From Argopecten irradians (lineage: Eukaryota; Mollusca; Bivalvia; Pectinida; Pectinidae): a DNA stretch of 64,000 nucleotides. Under the pieces are notes generated by a model. That model ran no database searches, was not told the origin of the DNA, and worked only from the letters and a program-made list of their open reading frames with translations. The translations under genes and the position numbers were made by a program. Below, one piece after another: positions 47,153-59,579 of this stretch. Within the stretch, counting starts at the first letter, position 1. The number at the start of each line of letters is the position of its first letter. The stretch is from contig NC_091136.1 in assembly GCF_041381155.1 (NCBI RefSeq), positions 51,884,284 through 51,948,283 on the forward strand, given 5' to 3'.

Positions 47153-47923
47153 TAATTGTAATGCCATTAAAGACCGAGGTACGCGATAGATAATGGGATG
47201 TTTAATGGTCAATAAAAACTAAAGAAATAGAAAACAAGTCGAAATATTGTAACAATATTTTAAGTAACTGTGATCATCACACTTTGTATAATGCATGTTT
47301 CCCATGAACAACACGTGTAAATATATAACTTTAATTACTATTGCGATTAGAGCAATTGAGAGTATTATCGTCAGGGGGTAGTTATCGCCAGTTTTTCCTT
47401 AATTTAACATTATTTTGATAAATGGTACAGTCCGGTTGCTATAATTTTTATCAAAGTAAACTGTTGTTCTTCTGGAACTTTTCTGACCCTACGATCATTC
47501 AGGTTAAGCGTTATTTGTTTGTATTTTGATGTTCAAACCTTTAATATGTTTTCTATGCTGTATTTCGGTTCGTCTTACGTGATTGAATAACGTCAGTCAA
47601 AAACATTTTTCCTTAAGAGATCAAAAATGTAAAACAAATTCAAGAATGTACATGATCTCTGACAAGTTCTAAAGCGTCTGCTAAATTGACTAGCGTTCTG
47701 TGTACATTCGGGTGACTTCAATGCTGTAAATGGGCCTGTGTGACATGACTTTGCTATGCTCCGGAGATGCTAAACCTGACGATAATACCCTCCATTGCTC
47801 TATCTTCCCTTGGCATGACGAATGAAGAAACCTATTCTTGCTGTCTTAAAGGAACAATACCGTTACCGCCAAAGTTCATGCAAAATCTTACCAGAGTACA
47901 AAATAAATAAGTAAAACCTTTAT

Positions 47924-47958
<35 letters not shown>

Positions 47959-49700
47959 TATTTGTTGTAGTTCCATGGTAAGACACCGATAAAATATCAG
48001 GAAAGAATGTTTTGAACAGTCAATGTTAATATTCCATTACATAATGCATTCCGAAAAATATGTCTTTTGAAATGTACGAGGAAAAAATGTATGTTTGTCA
48101 ACGGTGTACGTGACTGTATGGGACCTTGTATTACGTGTGCATATAGCCTTTTAAAATAATGTCATTTTCACCACTGTGAATATAATCATTGTTTTATGTA
48201 AATTATATCATAACTGCTGCACTTTAAGATCTTTTACATTGTATTTTATAGTGTAAATAACTCTCTATATAAGAGTTTGTATCAGGAGAATTATGATTTT
48301 TTCCCCTAGTGCCTCTTTGTACCGACGATCTAAGGCCAAAGCAGTCACGTGATGACAAATCAGCAGAATGGATAAACAATATTTATAAGACCTAGCTGGC
48401 TTTAATAGATATTTCAAGGTTATTTTATTCAAATAAACATTCTGGAAAACAACCAACAAGGCATGTATTGTATTTAAAGTCAATGTCAAGGCCAGGATTT
48501 AGGTATTCGTCGGCAGGGAATGATGACGCATTTTCACATGTACTTAGTTCATATCTAACCATAAGGCCATTGGTAAGCTCTCAAACTTCAAGGTCATTCT
48601 GTCCATATCTGTTTGTATCCTAAATTAACTTGACAACTTTTCAAGTGCCGAAGTTCATATTCACGCTACGACAACAGTTAACCCTTCAGAAATGTTTTAA
48701 TGTAAAAATATGTATACGTTATATATTTGATCATCAAGTATTTTTATCTTCGGTAACCACGCGTTCATTTTCCTTTTGTCAAGGTTCATCACGTTTCATT
48801 TTGAGGAGGGTATGAGCTATATATAAAACAGACTGTTGCAAGTTAGAGAAAGTCAGTAAGCGCAAACAAGTGCACTGCACGAATAGTTGCATATTGTCCT
48901 GTTCTTACACTGTAGTAACTTGATGTACACTATGACGAGGATAACAGAATGAACAGATCAACATTACTCACCACATTCTAGGTCATTGGGAATTAAGGCT
49001 CGGTAGAAAGTTACACAGTGATTAGACACTTGTTCAGCTGAAAGTAAGACACTTATATCTAATAAGTTATCAACGCAACCTTTTTCAAATTAAGGATCAA
49101 TCGGAAAAAATGATTGAATTCAAAACTGTCAAACGTTTTTATTTCATTCCTGATTCATTATTTTTATTTTACTAGAAAAATATGAAAAGAGTATGTATGG
49201 TTTAGGCCTTGTATGTATCCATTCCGTGATTTGTTTTTAAGTGATAATAAATCATTGCGAATTATATATTAATCGTTAGTGCTTGCGTATATTCTCTTTA
49301 AATACGTACAATGTATTAAGTTGGTTCAAGAGTTCAAGAGTTCAAGGTTGTGCTCTTTTTAATATGTGCATATTACGGATGGTTGACATGGTAACTACAT
49401 AATGCAGAGGTACAATAAAAGAACACTTTTCAGTATAATTGAATCGGTGTTGTACTAAATATTTCAAATATATTAATTTGCCAAAGACTTAATTAAAATA
49501 TTTGCTGAATTTGTTACATCAGTTTCCAAATCATATATAAAACCTTTAACTACCAGTTTTGGAATTTTTCATGAGTTTGTTATATTACTTTGATTAAGAG
49601 CGACATCAATAACAGAAAAGATCCTAAGTTCAACTACTGTAACAACTGAGGATATTTTGAGGTCGTGTTACACCTTACTTATTTACAGAAGATGAGGATG
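47153..49700. other. Non-coding stretch with a poly(T) tract and a lone TATA motif
   Basis: A run of about 34 T at 47924-47957. A TATATATAAAA box at 48815-48825 stands before unannotated sequence, but no exon could be built from it. Confidence 0.4.
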
Positions 49701-49722
49701 TACGTACAAGATGTACCTTTAC

Positions 49723-49836
49723 TGACGTCATATATATAGTCCTATCCATAGCTGTCACTAGCTGGGCTAAAGTATGGTGTCATTGATATACAACTGACAG
49801 GTGTTAATACGGGGTTATCATTGCAAGGTTACACAG
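49723..49836 (+). promoter_or_regulatory. Candidate CRE-TATA promoter with a non-coding first exon
   Basis: A perfect CRE, TGACGTCA (49723-49730), directly abuts TATATATA (49731-49738). About 100 bp on, CACAG|GTAAGT (donor at 49837) makes a good splice donor, so a first exon of roughly 49762-49836 is possible. The nearest + strand coding exon seen downstream is the peptide exon at 63505. The link is inference. Confidence 0.35.
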
Positions 49837-49859
49837 GTAAGTACAAGGTTATCTGTACA

Positions 49860-52800
49860 AGGTAAAAGACAAACCTTGAATGAACAGCACGTACGTGCTC
49901 ACAGGTCAAGGGACTGTCGCGTCTAGTTAAAATGAACTTTGTTCTCGAATTTCAGTATCAAATACTAGGCTCATTTCATTGAAGATTTAAAGCAAATAAT
50001 GCAATCGTAGTAAAACTGTGATAGTTGTGTTTTGTTGAATTAAATACAACGGACCAATTTTAGATGTCACTATCCAAAGGTGCGAACTAATATTCATGAA
50101 CCCGAAATCTGTATAATAAATTGTGACCGAAGCTTCAAAGTGCGATGGCCCTACAAAGAGCACGTGATGATAGTCACTCGACAGTGTAACATCCAAATAA
50201 ACCAATACACTCATCAGAAAGGACAGAAGGAAATAAAAAAGTAATCAAACAAAATTAGTTATAGTGTTGTATTGACACCAAACGATTTCTATAAGACAAC
50301 TTGTTTCAGTTGATTTTATAATTTCTACAGAGAAGTAATCAGAACCTATTTTATAATGAGCATAAAGAGTATGTGGATGCACATGAGTACGGGAGTATAT
50401 GGTAGCTTAACGCCTGAAAGTTATTAAAAGCAAATCAATTGTAAAGCGGTATCTAAATCAATTGGAATGAACAAGATGGAAACAATTTTCAGAATTGAAC
50501 GATGCTCCAACATATATTTGGAGTGAACTTCAACATTCCGGAAAACGTCATGTGTATAAATGACAAAGTTTGACCATATTAAATGTGGCTTCCGGAATCA
50601 AAATGTGGCTTCCAAGGCTCAAACAATGTAATTAGATATTGTATTTTTCGCGTAATAACGCCAAAAGTTTCGTGTAATAACGCCAAAAGTTTTGCGTAAT
50701 AACGCGATTTTTTTTCTTCTACCAAAATTAGCCCAATCGACTTTCGTTGTATTCCTATAAATAATTCTTAAAATTATTAACTTGTTACGATTCTGCTTGA
50801 TACGTATTTCTGCCTATTACGACGTAAATTGAAATCCCCGGTTTTGACTCCTCTTTATTTATACATTTGTGAGAAATGTAAAACGGATTTGCTTATGATA
50901 CGAAGTAATCTCGTAGCAATTTTTCCAAAATTTTGTTCTGAAAGTGCTGAATGTAGCAGCATTTTTGTTTTAAGTGAAAAGGAATCGATTGACAGACAAT
51001 CAAATATGATTATGATGGAAAATCTGCCAAAGAACACATTGTTCCCAACTTTAGAATTTGCTAGTTAGCATATTAACCACGTTGATTGAGGATGCAATCA
51101 GCCTATGACTTTAATTAATTTATAGTTTCAGAAACTCTATAGCGAATTTCTGTTATAAGAAATTATTTCTCCTGGTCCCAAGGGAATCGTTATTGCAATA
51201 CTGTATAACACAAGTGTTATTGTGATCGAGTGTTAATACGGCTTTTTCCTACAGAACATGGATGAGTCCTACACTGAGATCCAAAATCATATTCATATAT
51301 TCTGAAATCGTGTTCACATTTTAAAAAAATTTCATTGGAGTGTAAATGAAAACTGATGAAAGATCTGAAACCTTAAATTTACCTTTCCAACATTACTTAT
51401 TATTTTCACAATTTTATGTTATGTGCATACCTTTTGTGAGCACATTAAAAAACGGCATACTATAGTGAATTGCTCTTACAATGACATAGGTCATTATCTA
51501 GCACGAATTACATCCGAGTTCATCCCGATTCGGTGCTGAAATTATTGATAAGCTTCTTGTGTTGACCTACCACGTTGCCCTCCGTAAAACGCAATAATAT
51601 TTTATATAAAGTCGTGATTAATTTTGTTAGCATAGTTAATTCATGTGCAATTTATATAAAATCGATCTTTTACTGGATGAAAGGACTTAATCAGAGACGG
51701 TAATCAATATCTCAGAAATAAATTCATTTATATCCAGTAATCGTTAAATTGTATTTTTCAATAAGAATACTTGTTTTATCGGGAAAACATTAATGCTAGT
51801 AGTGAATATTACAGTTTAAAAGTACACTCCAATACAGGCCACTTGATACATGCATCGTATTACGAGGTTAAACATCTTTAATTATATATTCTATGAATTA
51901 TGTAAATAAACATTCAATTAACACGTCGTTATCTTAACAAATATGATTGCACCTTTATGATATGAAAATGCTGTTTCAACATGCCACATATAGAAGAAAA
52001 AATATATATAACGTAGTGAACACTCCTGGAAGACCACAAGGAGATTAGAACCTAGTGTCTCGGAAGTGGAAGTATTATTTACTTTATCAACGTAAAATCT
52101 AGGTCAAATCCAGGCAACATCATAAAATCAATGTGAGACTGAGTAATCCATTTATTTCATCATCTGAAGCTGTATCCATAAATGGGGAGGTTTTCTACTG
52201 AGATGATAATATAACACCATGGAACAATATTAGATTTTCTAAAAAAAAATTGTAGTTATATCATCTTGGGGACTCTGAAATTACACAGTGTTGTATTACA
52301 TCAGTGTATTGAACATACTCATCTGGTAGCCACACGTGTCTTATCAATAGACATCTACTAAGGGTTATATTTTCGGAAATATAATACTAAGATAATGACT
52401 TATACCGACCTCACGGAGGTTTACACGGATAAACTCCCCATGTTTGTTCGGCGCGTTACCTACATTGTACGTAATTTTGAACATCTTCAGTTACATTTTC
52501 TTCAGGTGCAATTATATTCATCAACAAGCCACCTTCAAAACGGAAAGTAAATGAAATACTAATATAATAATTAAGATCAAGAATAGTTTAGACACTACAA
52601 CCTGACTGTTCGACTTTATATACTGTTATATTACAGTTTCCAGTTTTGTTCTAGATCGTTCGTGATTTGTGTGCTCTCCGTATTTACCATAAATATGTTT
52701 CTATTTGAATGACTATTTGATAAGTTGATAAAATACATCCCAATTGCAATTTTCTAAATAAAAAAAAATGCCTCTGATTATTATTATAAAATATATATAC

Positions 52801-52890
52801 CATGGAATTTGTTTTCATCTTTAAAACAAGATTTGAACGTTACCTTTTGAACATCCTCATACTCCTAACATTATTTTCTTTCACTACCAT
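49860..52890. other. Non-coding AT-rich stretch with a small tandem repeat
   Basis: A ~24-bp unit (GTAATAACGCCAAAAGTTT) occurs about three times at 50646-50706. Otherwise no gene or known element was recognised. Confidence 0.4.
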
Positions 52891-52892
52891 TT

Positions 52893-53265
52893 TATCCACC
52901 CCTGGGCTACATTTGTATCTCGTAATGAAAAGGAAGATTTTAATACTTTGAACTATACTAAGGCATTTGATAACACTTTGTACAGTTCCTTTTTTCTTGA
53001 ATTTTGACATTTCAAATAATTTCCAATATTTTCTATAATAAAGCTTTTAAAGATAACAAGTGAACATTGGACACTTATATTTTTGCTTTGGTACTTCACA
53101 ATTTTTCTAACCTTCCATACAGTAAATTTAGTGCTGATAACAATACGTTTCTTTTGATTATATCAAAGGAGATCTCTGCAGGCCTGTGATTGGTCGGGTT
53201 TTTTCCTCCTCAACTGATTTCAGTTTTACTGTGAGATGAGGTAATCCCTGGATATATCGAGGATG
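52893..53265. mobile_element. Degraded full-length relative of the Mutator-type MITE
   Basis: A weak left end (TATCCACCCCTGGGCTAC...ATCTCGTAATGAAAA at 52893-52930) pairs with a clearer right half (GCCTGTGATTGGTCGGGTTT, TTCAGTTTTACTGTGAGATG, CCTGGATATATCGAGGATG). Much older than the three flanked copies. Confidence 0.5.
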
Positions 53266-53848
53266 ACCTGTTATATGCACGGAAGAGTCAATCCCTCGAA
53301 AATGAAGAGAATATTCTATATTGTTATTACTCACTGGTGAAGAGATCTTTAGCTGAAGTTCTAAAATATTTATGTTTAAAAGCTGTGAAACCTTCCCTAT
53401 GTTAATAGACAAGATAATCCTTAGTGTCAAGATATCATTTCATAACCCGGCCGTTGTATTACGCCATCGTTAACAGAAAGTTTTAGCGGAAACCACATTG
53501 GTCATACGTTCAATTAAGTCCATATCTAACGTTCAATACAGACGATATCATCAGCGTATCAAATGGCGTTCATTGACTGGAGATCGTGAGGCGTGAGCGT
53601 ATCAGACAATCAGCGTCATCAGTAAAGGGGTGTTCTATTTCAAAAACGTCTATAGAATTCACAATCCCAGCTATGTAGTTTTTAAGTTTGCATACCTTAT
53701 TCAAATAGAATTTATGATAAATCACTATTTAGATATTACTTTTAACAGTGTATATTAACTTAATGAGTACACATACATTACTACCCACGTGGTGCCTTAG
53801 CGTTTGACCTCGGCGTTGACCTTTGTCGCCGATTGAGAAAGTATTAGG

Positions 53849-53937
53849 TATATAATCTAGCTGTTTGTTTCAATACTACACCAGACGGAGGAACGTGAGA
53901 TTACTACAGCGGAGACTACTACACACATCAGCAAACA
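53849..53937 (+). promoter_or_regulatory. TATA promoter and non-coding first exon, likely for the peptide gene
   Basis: TATATAAT at 53849-53856 is followed at the right distance by an initiator-like TTTCAATACTAC (about 53869), a purine-rich leader with no ATG, and the donor CA|GTGAGT at 53938. The leader (about 53870-53937) would splice to the acceptor at 63504, giving a ~9.6-kb intron. Two TGACCT half sites lie just upstream (53808-53832). A short TATA-driven untranslated exon before a coding exon is common in animal neuropeptide genes; the connection to 63505 is inferred. Confidence 0.5.
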
Positions 53938-56900
53938 GTGAGTAGCTCTTATTACACCTACCATTGTTCCGTTCACAAGTGTTAGTTTTGTTATAAGATG
54001 CTTGTTTGGTAATTTCCGTTGCCTAATGCACATGGCTCGTTTTCAATGATATATGTGCATCCAATTCTTATTCTAATGTATGTAGGCTTCCTGGTAGCAA
54101 CTCCTCTTAGAACCGTAATTATTGTATTGTATTTCCAAAGTTCAATATTTTCTAGCAATGTGTGATCTTAAGCATTCATCCTTGCAGAGTAACAATAATA
54201 CATAATTGCATATGTAAAAAATATAATAATTAAATGTTACCCTATAGTATTTTACGATGACTGTAACACAAACTTCGAAATCAATATTGTGAATGCAAAA
54301 ACTAATTCCTAAATGATTTATTAATTTTCAATGTTGCATTATCCAAAGAAATTTGACAAATTGTGTTTTACTTTCTTTGAATATTATGAATTGTCCTCCG
54401 GAATCTATAATTTCTTTGAATATTAAGAATTGTCCTTCGGAATCCATACTAAGAGAGGCTAGAATTAATCCTAAGACTGAATGTATTTCTATTGTTGGGC
54501 ATTTATGGGAAATCACGCACCTGTCTCCCCCTTAAATATAATTTATTCGTATGTACGTGTCATTTGGATTATTTTTCTAGATAGCAATTGTCTATTGAAT
54601 CCTTCATTAGAACCATATGTTATAATGTACTTGGTTTTCTTATTGTCGCAATATAACCGAGTGTTTGATTTTCTCGTTTAAGATAGAATAAATTGCAAAA
54701 CGTGATCCTTTGGAGTAAACTTAATGGTGAATATGTACTGTAAACAATTTATTTTTACAATATATTCACGGAATCAGGGGTTCAAAATGATAATCCTTCA
54801 CAATTGCACGAAAATGTCTATATCACGATAATAGAGATGTTAACACCACTGTATACAGACATTTACGTAACTATATTGGCACCTCACCTTTCTGTCGCGA
54901 ATTTCGCCATCAGCGTAAATTTGCGAAAGTTTATCTCCGCGAAAAATAGATAATAATATAAAAAGGAATTTTCATTCGATTTTTAAGTCCGCAAATGTTT
55001 TCAATGTAGTCGCGAAATATAGTTGGTTTACTTTAGTTAAAACTAAGCATTATGTTCCTTTATACGTATGTAATAAGTGATTTCAGTTGTTTCTCCTGTG
55101 GTGTAAGTGGGGTACTAATATACTCTAGGATCATTAAAAGGGAGGTTGAACACTTATCTGACCTAAGAAATGATATGCTGACTGGTTACTGATAGAAATC
55201 CGATGGTTTGGTGGTAAAGGTTTTCCTCGATACTGATGAAAGACCTAGGTAACCATCAAATGTATGATAAGGTCTAGCTTATAATCGTTTGGACTTAAAT
55301 TAGTAATTTTTATGTCACAAATAATAGAATATTCAGTAGCAAAGTCCTTTGTTCGGTAAAATTCCATCTACTCATCTAAAATACTATTGTATTAAATCTA
55401 AGGATTAACAGTTCTATCTTACAAATACATTTATCTCTTATAATAAAGAGATGCGATACAACCTATGGTTCAAACTAAATAATGACCTTGAAGTACACAT
55501 TGATACTTTAGGAAATACATTTTTTGCACCGCTAGCCATTGTTGAGGATGCTTCTTGTGCTTTGAATAACATACTTTAGTTATAAATTTTAGGCAGCCTG
55601 AAAATTTCAAAAGTATATATAAAACCATGCAAAAGCATATATAAAACCATTATCAATTAACATTTCGTTTCGGATATGCAAGTTGTTCAATGACACTTTG
55701 ATATGAATCTATTATACTACCTAACGAACTTATGGCCGAATGTCCGTCTCCAATGCTGGACACGTTTACTGTAATATTTGAGACCACAGACATCCGTCAT
55801 TGCCTCCCACACCTGGAGCTCCTGATATGGACCGTTCGTTGTCCAGTCAAGGTTAAATATGGCCGGTTATTAATACATGTGGTTTGCAAATGGTTATATA
55901 AAGGTGTGGAATATACATGGGATCTGTCTGAACATCTAAACATCGACATCGATCACGACTAAATCCATTATGTACACCATTTATCAGCGATGACAAGTAG
56001 ATTCACAGTACTAGATAAACATTTTGATTGCAAAAGTCCATAAATCATAAATTTCTATAACAATGATTTACAGTTGGGTTTAATTGGAGGCGTGGGCGGG
56101 GATCTTTATTAATATTGTAATCGATTTGACGAGACAATAAGTGATTGAAATAGGACGAGCACCCCTAAGAAGATTACTGAAATGAATATGGAAATGAATA
56201 TGAAAATATCTCTGTTTATTCATTTTATTATGTTGTGGGTACTGGCGGCCTATTGTAAATTTGTTATTTTCGCTATTATTTCTGACAAGAGAGGTGCGTA
56301 ATGCGAGTGAGTCATTTTCATCACTCTGCTATAGTAAATATTTGACATATCTGTTAACATTAGGGTATAGATCGTTCAAGAACGGCGCTACCAGGAATGT
56401 TTATACAATTAATGTATTAGACAACATCCGAACAGGTGCTTTCTCCCATCAGCACCATTTAGCAGATTTAACCTTTTCTGGCGATTGTTGTTCGCTACAG
56501 TTCTTTCTCCATATCGAAAGTTGGTAAATGGTGCTCAGAGTAAAAAAAAAATATTTAAAAAATATTATATCTTATCGCTTTTTGTACTAGTAGAAGTGAA
56601 ACAAGATATGGCTTCAGTTATGTCACTTTTAAAGTGACATTTTACATAAAATTGTTTAGATGTTAAAATGCCTGACGTGTACTACTCTGACATGTTAAAG
56701 TGTAATACCATTACTAATAGTTTGCCATATGTTATGTCTAAAGCATGCCTGACACCTAATTCATGTACATTGTAATTTACTTTGTTCATCTAAATGGTCT
56801 GTTCAGATTACTTGAAGACTCGTTATTGCTTTAGTATTCATATTTTATTGACTGATTTAAATCTTATAATTTTCACGGATGTCTGATTGCTTATTATCCC

Positions 56901-57160
56901 TTTTTCCTCTTTAACCGCGTTCAACGTGCCTACAAAAAGCTGATAGTGAAACATGTTCATATGACATACAGACATAATTCATGGATAAGATTTGGAAATG
57001 TCCATTTGAAATTTTCAATTAAAACATGAATGCAAAACTATTTTATTCATGATATTAATTACATAGTTAGTAAGATACCAGCTAAGATATTGGTTTTGAA
57101 GTAAATGGACAATGTGTTAATAATATATGTGGTCGTCAATGCATGCACTGAATGTGGTGT
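53938..57160. other. Non-coding stretch (proposed intron of the peptide gene)
   Basis: A ~40-bp tandem duplication (CTTTGAATATTATGAATTGT / CTTTGAATATTAAGAATTGT) lies at 54374-54450. No other element or exon was recognised. Confidence 0.4.
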
Positions 57161-57164
57161 ACAA

Positions 57165-57322
57165 TGTCGAGATGATTATATGGGTGAAAAGATTTTAATG
57201 TCGAGATAATGGCTAAAAGTTTTAAATGTCGAGATAATGGCTAAAAGATTTTAATGTCGAGATAATGGCTAAAAGGTTTTAATGTCGAGATAATGGCTAA
57301 AAGATTTTAATGTCGAGATATT
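57165..57322. repeat. Minisatellite, ~5-6 copies of a 28-bp unit
   Basis: Unit AATGTCGAGATAATGGCTAA with AAGATTTT. The copies differ by one or two bases. Confidence 0.92.
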
Positions 57323-59498
57323 AAGCTGTAAATCATATTCTTGAACTAAGTGGTGAAAACTTACTATGTAGAAAGATCTAAAGAGAGAGGATCGTGCTAG
57401 AGAGTATAAAAATGTCGGAGAGTACGTAATACAAGCCAAATGACGTGGCAGTGGGACTGGACATCACACTATATAAACCATGTATCTTGTTGTTGGGCGT
57501 CGGAGGACTGTAACCATAATAGACCCCATCAGTTAACTCTAGGATCCAACGGTGGCCAGAGGCAAGGACATGTGCTATCTTACCTATGGTAGTGGTATGG
57601 TAAGATGTGTCCAATATAAGATATACTGGTACGACGTGGATATCGTAAAACAAATGATGCGGAGAACTTTGAATGGCCATTTATTAGATTGAAACAGTCG
57701 TTGACACAAATGGTCAACGGGCCATTTTGAACTGTTTGTAAGGTGGTAACAGATCATTAACATTTTATTGCGTATCATTAGGTTAGGATCTGATGGACTA
57801 CTTTTGCAGCATTAACCTATCAGCAAATATATGTGTCATGCAGCAAGACACCAGGAGCAAAAATGATATATTTACCCACTCTTACTGATCATCAATGTCA
57901 TTTTTGTGATGTAATTGGCATTTGCAATCATATTATGATATTAATTGCTTTTATTTATAGTGAAGAGATAAAAGAGATTAAAACCTTGATGAATAGAAAT
58001 AGATATGATAGACAGTAACTCTTTCAATGTATCTGTCCTTGGAAAGAAACGTGTGATTCCAATTCTGGAGGGAAAAACACATTTATTTCATTCAAATTTA
58101 ATTGAAACGTGATTCAATCTTAAAGGCATAAGATATGAATGAATTAACGTGATATTCGTTGAACTAGAAATCCGATATGTAAACATGAATACCAAATCGT
58201 GATGGCAGATATGTTTTAGAGTTTAGAAAAAATAATGGAAGTTTGGTGAACACGCGCACGTGTGTCATATCAGCTGTTACTCCATACCACAGACACGCGT
58301 GGGAATGGGAAGTCATCGATAGATAACTATTATCACAAATTATCATCTGCTTTTTACAAATTGATACCGTGAGACTTGAATAAGAATTCAGCCATTCAAA
58401 TGCCCTGATGGCTATAAAATGTGTCCTCGATCCACAATCATAGAACACAAAACAGATTAACAGTCATCCGTTTGATATTTTATTTTTGATATGGGAATTT
58501 GATTATCGCATTGCTTTGAGTCCAACATATATCAAATGGTGTAAAATGTCTTGGTAACTTAAATATACTTCTTTCTTGAAAAATTATTAAGGTTTCTCTT
58601 GAAAGACTCTTTTGTGTAGGTATTTCACAGAAGAAATGTATAGTAAGCTATCAGAAAATTTAAGACATCGTCGGGAGCTTAAGAACCTTTCAGACCAAAT
58701 CAAATAAATCCGTTCTATACATCTGACTGAACGACGCCAAGGGTCATAAAAAATATATATAAATATGAACCAAAAAAACTCTCAATATTTCGATGCTTTT
58801 CTTTGAAAATTAAGATTCTAGACAATAGAATTTGCACTAGACGTTTTTTTATATTTAATAGAGATTTTAATTCCGTTAAAAGATACGCAAAAGAGCTTTC
58901 CCATTGCTGAAGAGCGGATAATTCAATCTCATGTACTGCAACAGAATCAGGGGAACACGTTATAGCGCCGAAACGTCCCTTGACTATGTTTGCGTCCATT
59001 TCATTCTGGGAGTTTTCTAACAAAGCAGGATTTATTCAATGTTGGAGAAGCCAAATTCTGCCATAGAGAGGCAATCTGAAAATTATATTTCCTTTACCCA
59101 GCTGATTTGTGTTTTAGCGATTTAAGATACATGTAGTAATACGACTTACGGAAGGTAATATCCCGTGAGAGAACGGAAACCTTATATGATTCGTATTGAA
59201 GCAACTTCCCTAGCTTATAACGACAGCAAACCGGGATTCAGCTCGTGAGCCACACTCGAAACTTCTAGATATTAGATTCACAACGTAACAGTATATTTAA
59301 CAATTCATAGCTCAAACAGTGGATTCTGTTTTAAATTTTTAATGTCAAATCCGTTTGTATACAATCATTTTCATGCATGATTTTTATATAAGAATAAACT
59401 GCAGCATTGCAAAATGCAAATTTGATTCACTTTATTAAGTTTTCGACTCATTGTTGATCATGACAAACCCCGGCGATAAACGACGAAACCATTGTGCT
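57323..59498. other. Non-coding stretch, no gene supported
   Basis: Open frames of up to ~100 codons (57378-57680 and 58715-59023 on the - strand) have no motif, good start context or splice sites. Nothing else was seen. Confidence 0.4.
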
Positions 59499-59574
59499 CG
59501 TATAAGTACTCTCTGTGTTGCATTTTACAATAAATACAGTTGCAACATGAATGATAGACAGTTATGGCTTGCAG
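59499..59574 (+). promoter_or_regulatory. Candidate alternative promoter and first exon
   Basis: CGTATAAGTA near 59498 could serve as a TATA box. About 30-75 bp on, an ATG at 59547 opens MNDRQLWLA before a strong donor, GCAG|GTAAGT (59575). Spliced to 63505 the ATG would be out of frame with the peptide, so it would be a short upstream frame. Alternatively it is the start of an unrelated gene. Confidence 0.3.
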
Positions 59575-59579
59575 GTAAG

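Noticed and set aside
48811-48900. TATATATAAAA as promoter of a gene
   Set aside because: No leader with a convincing donor and no coding frame follows at a suitable distance. It is noted only within the non-coding stretch.
55732-55962. 76-codon frame MAECPSPMLDTFTVIFETTD...
   Set aside because: Has an ATG but no signal, motif or splice evidence. The length is within chance for this window.
58715-59023. 102-codon minus-strand frame (ENSQNEMDANIVKGRFGAIT...)
   Set aside because: The composition looks somewhat protein-like, but there is no recognised domain, ATG context, splice border or neighbour. Not called without transcript evidence.
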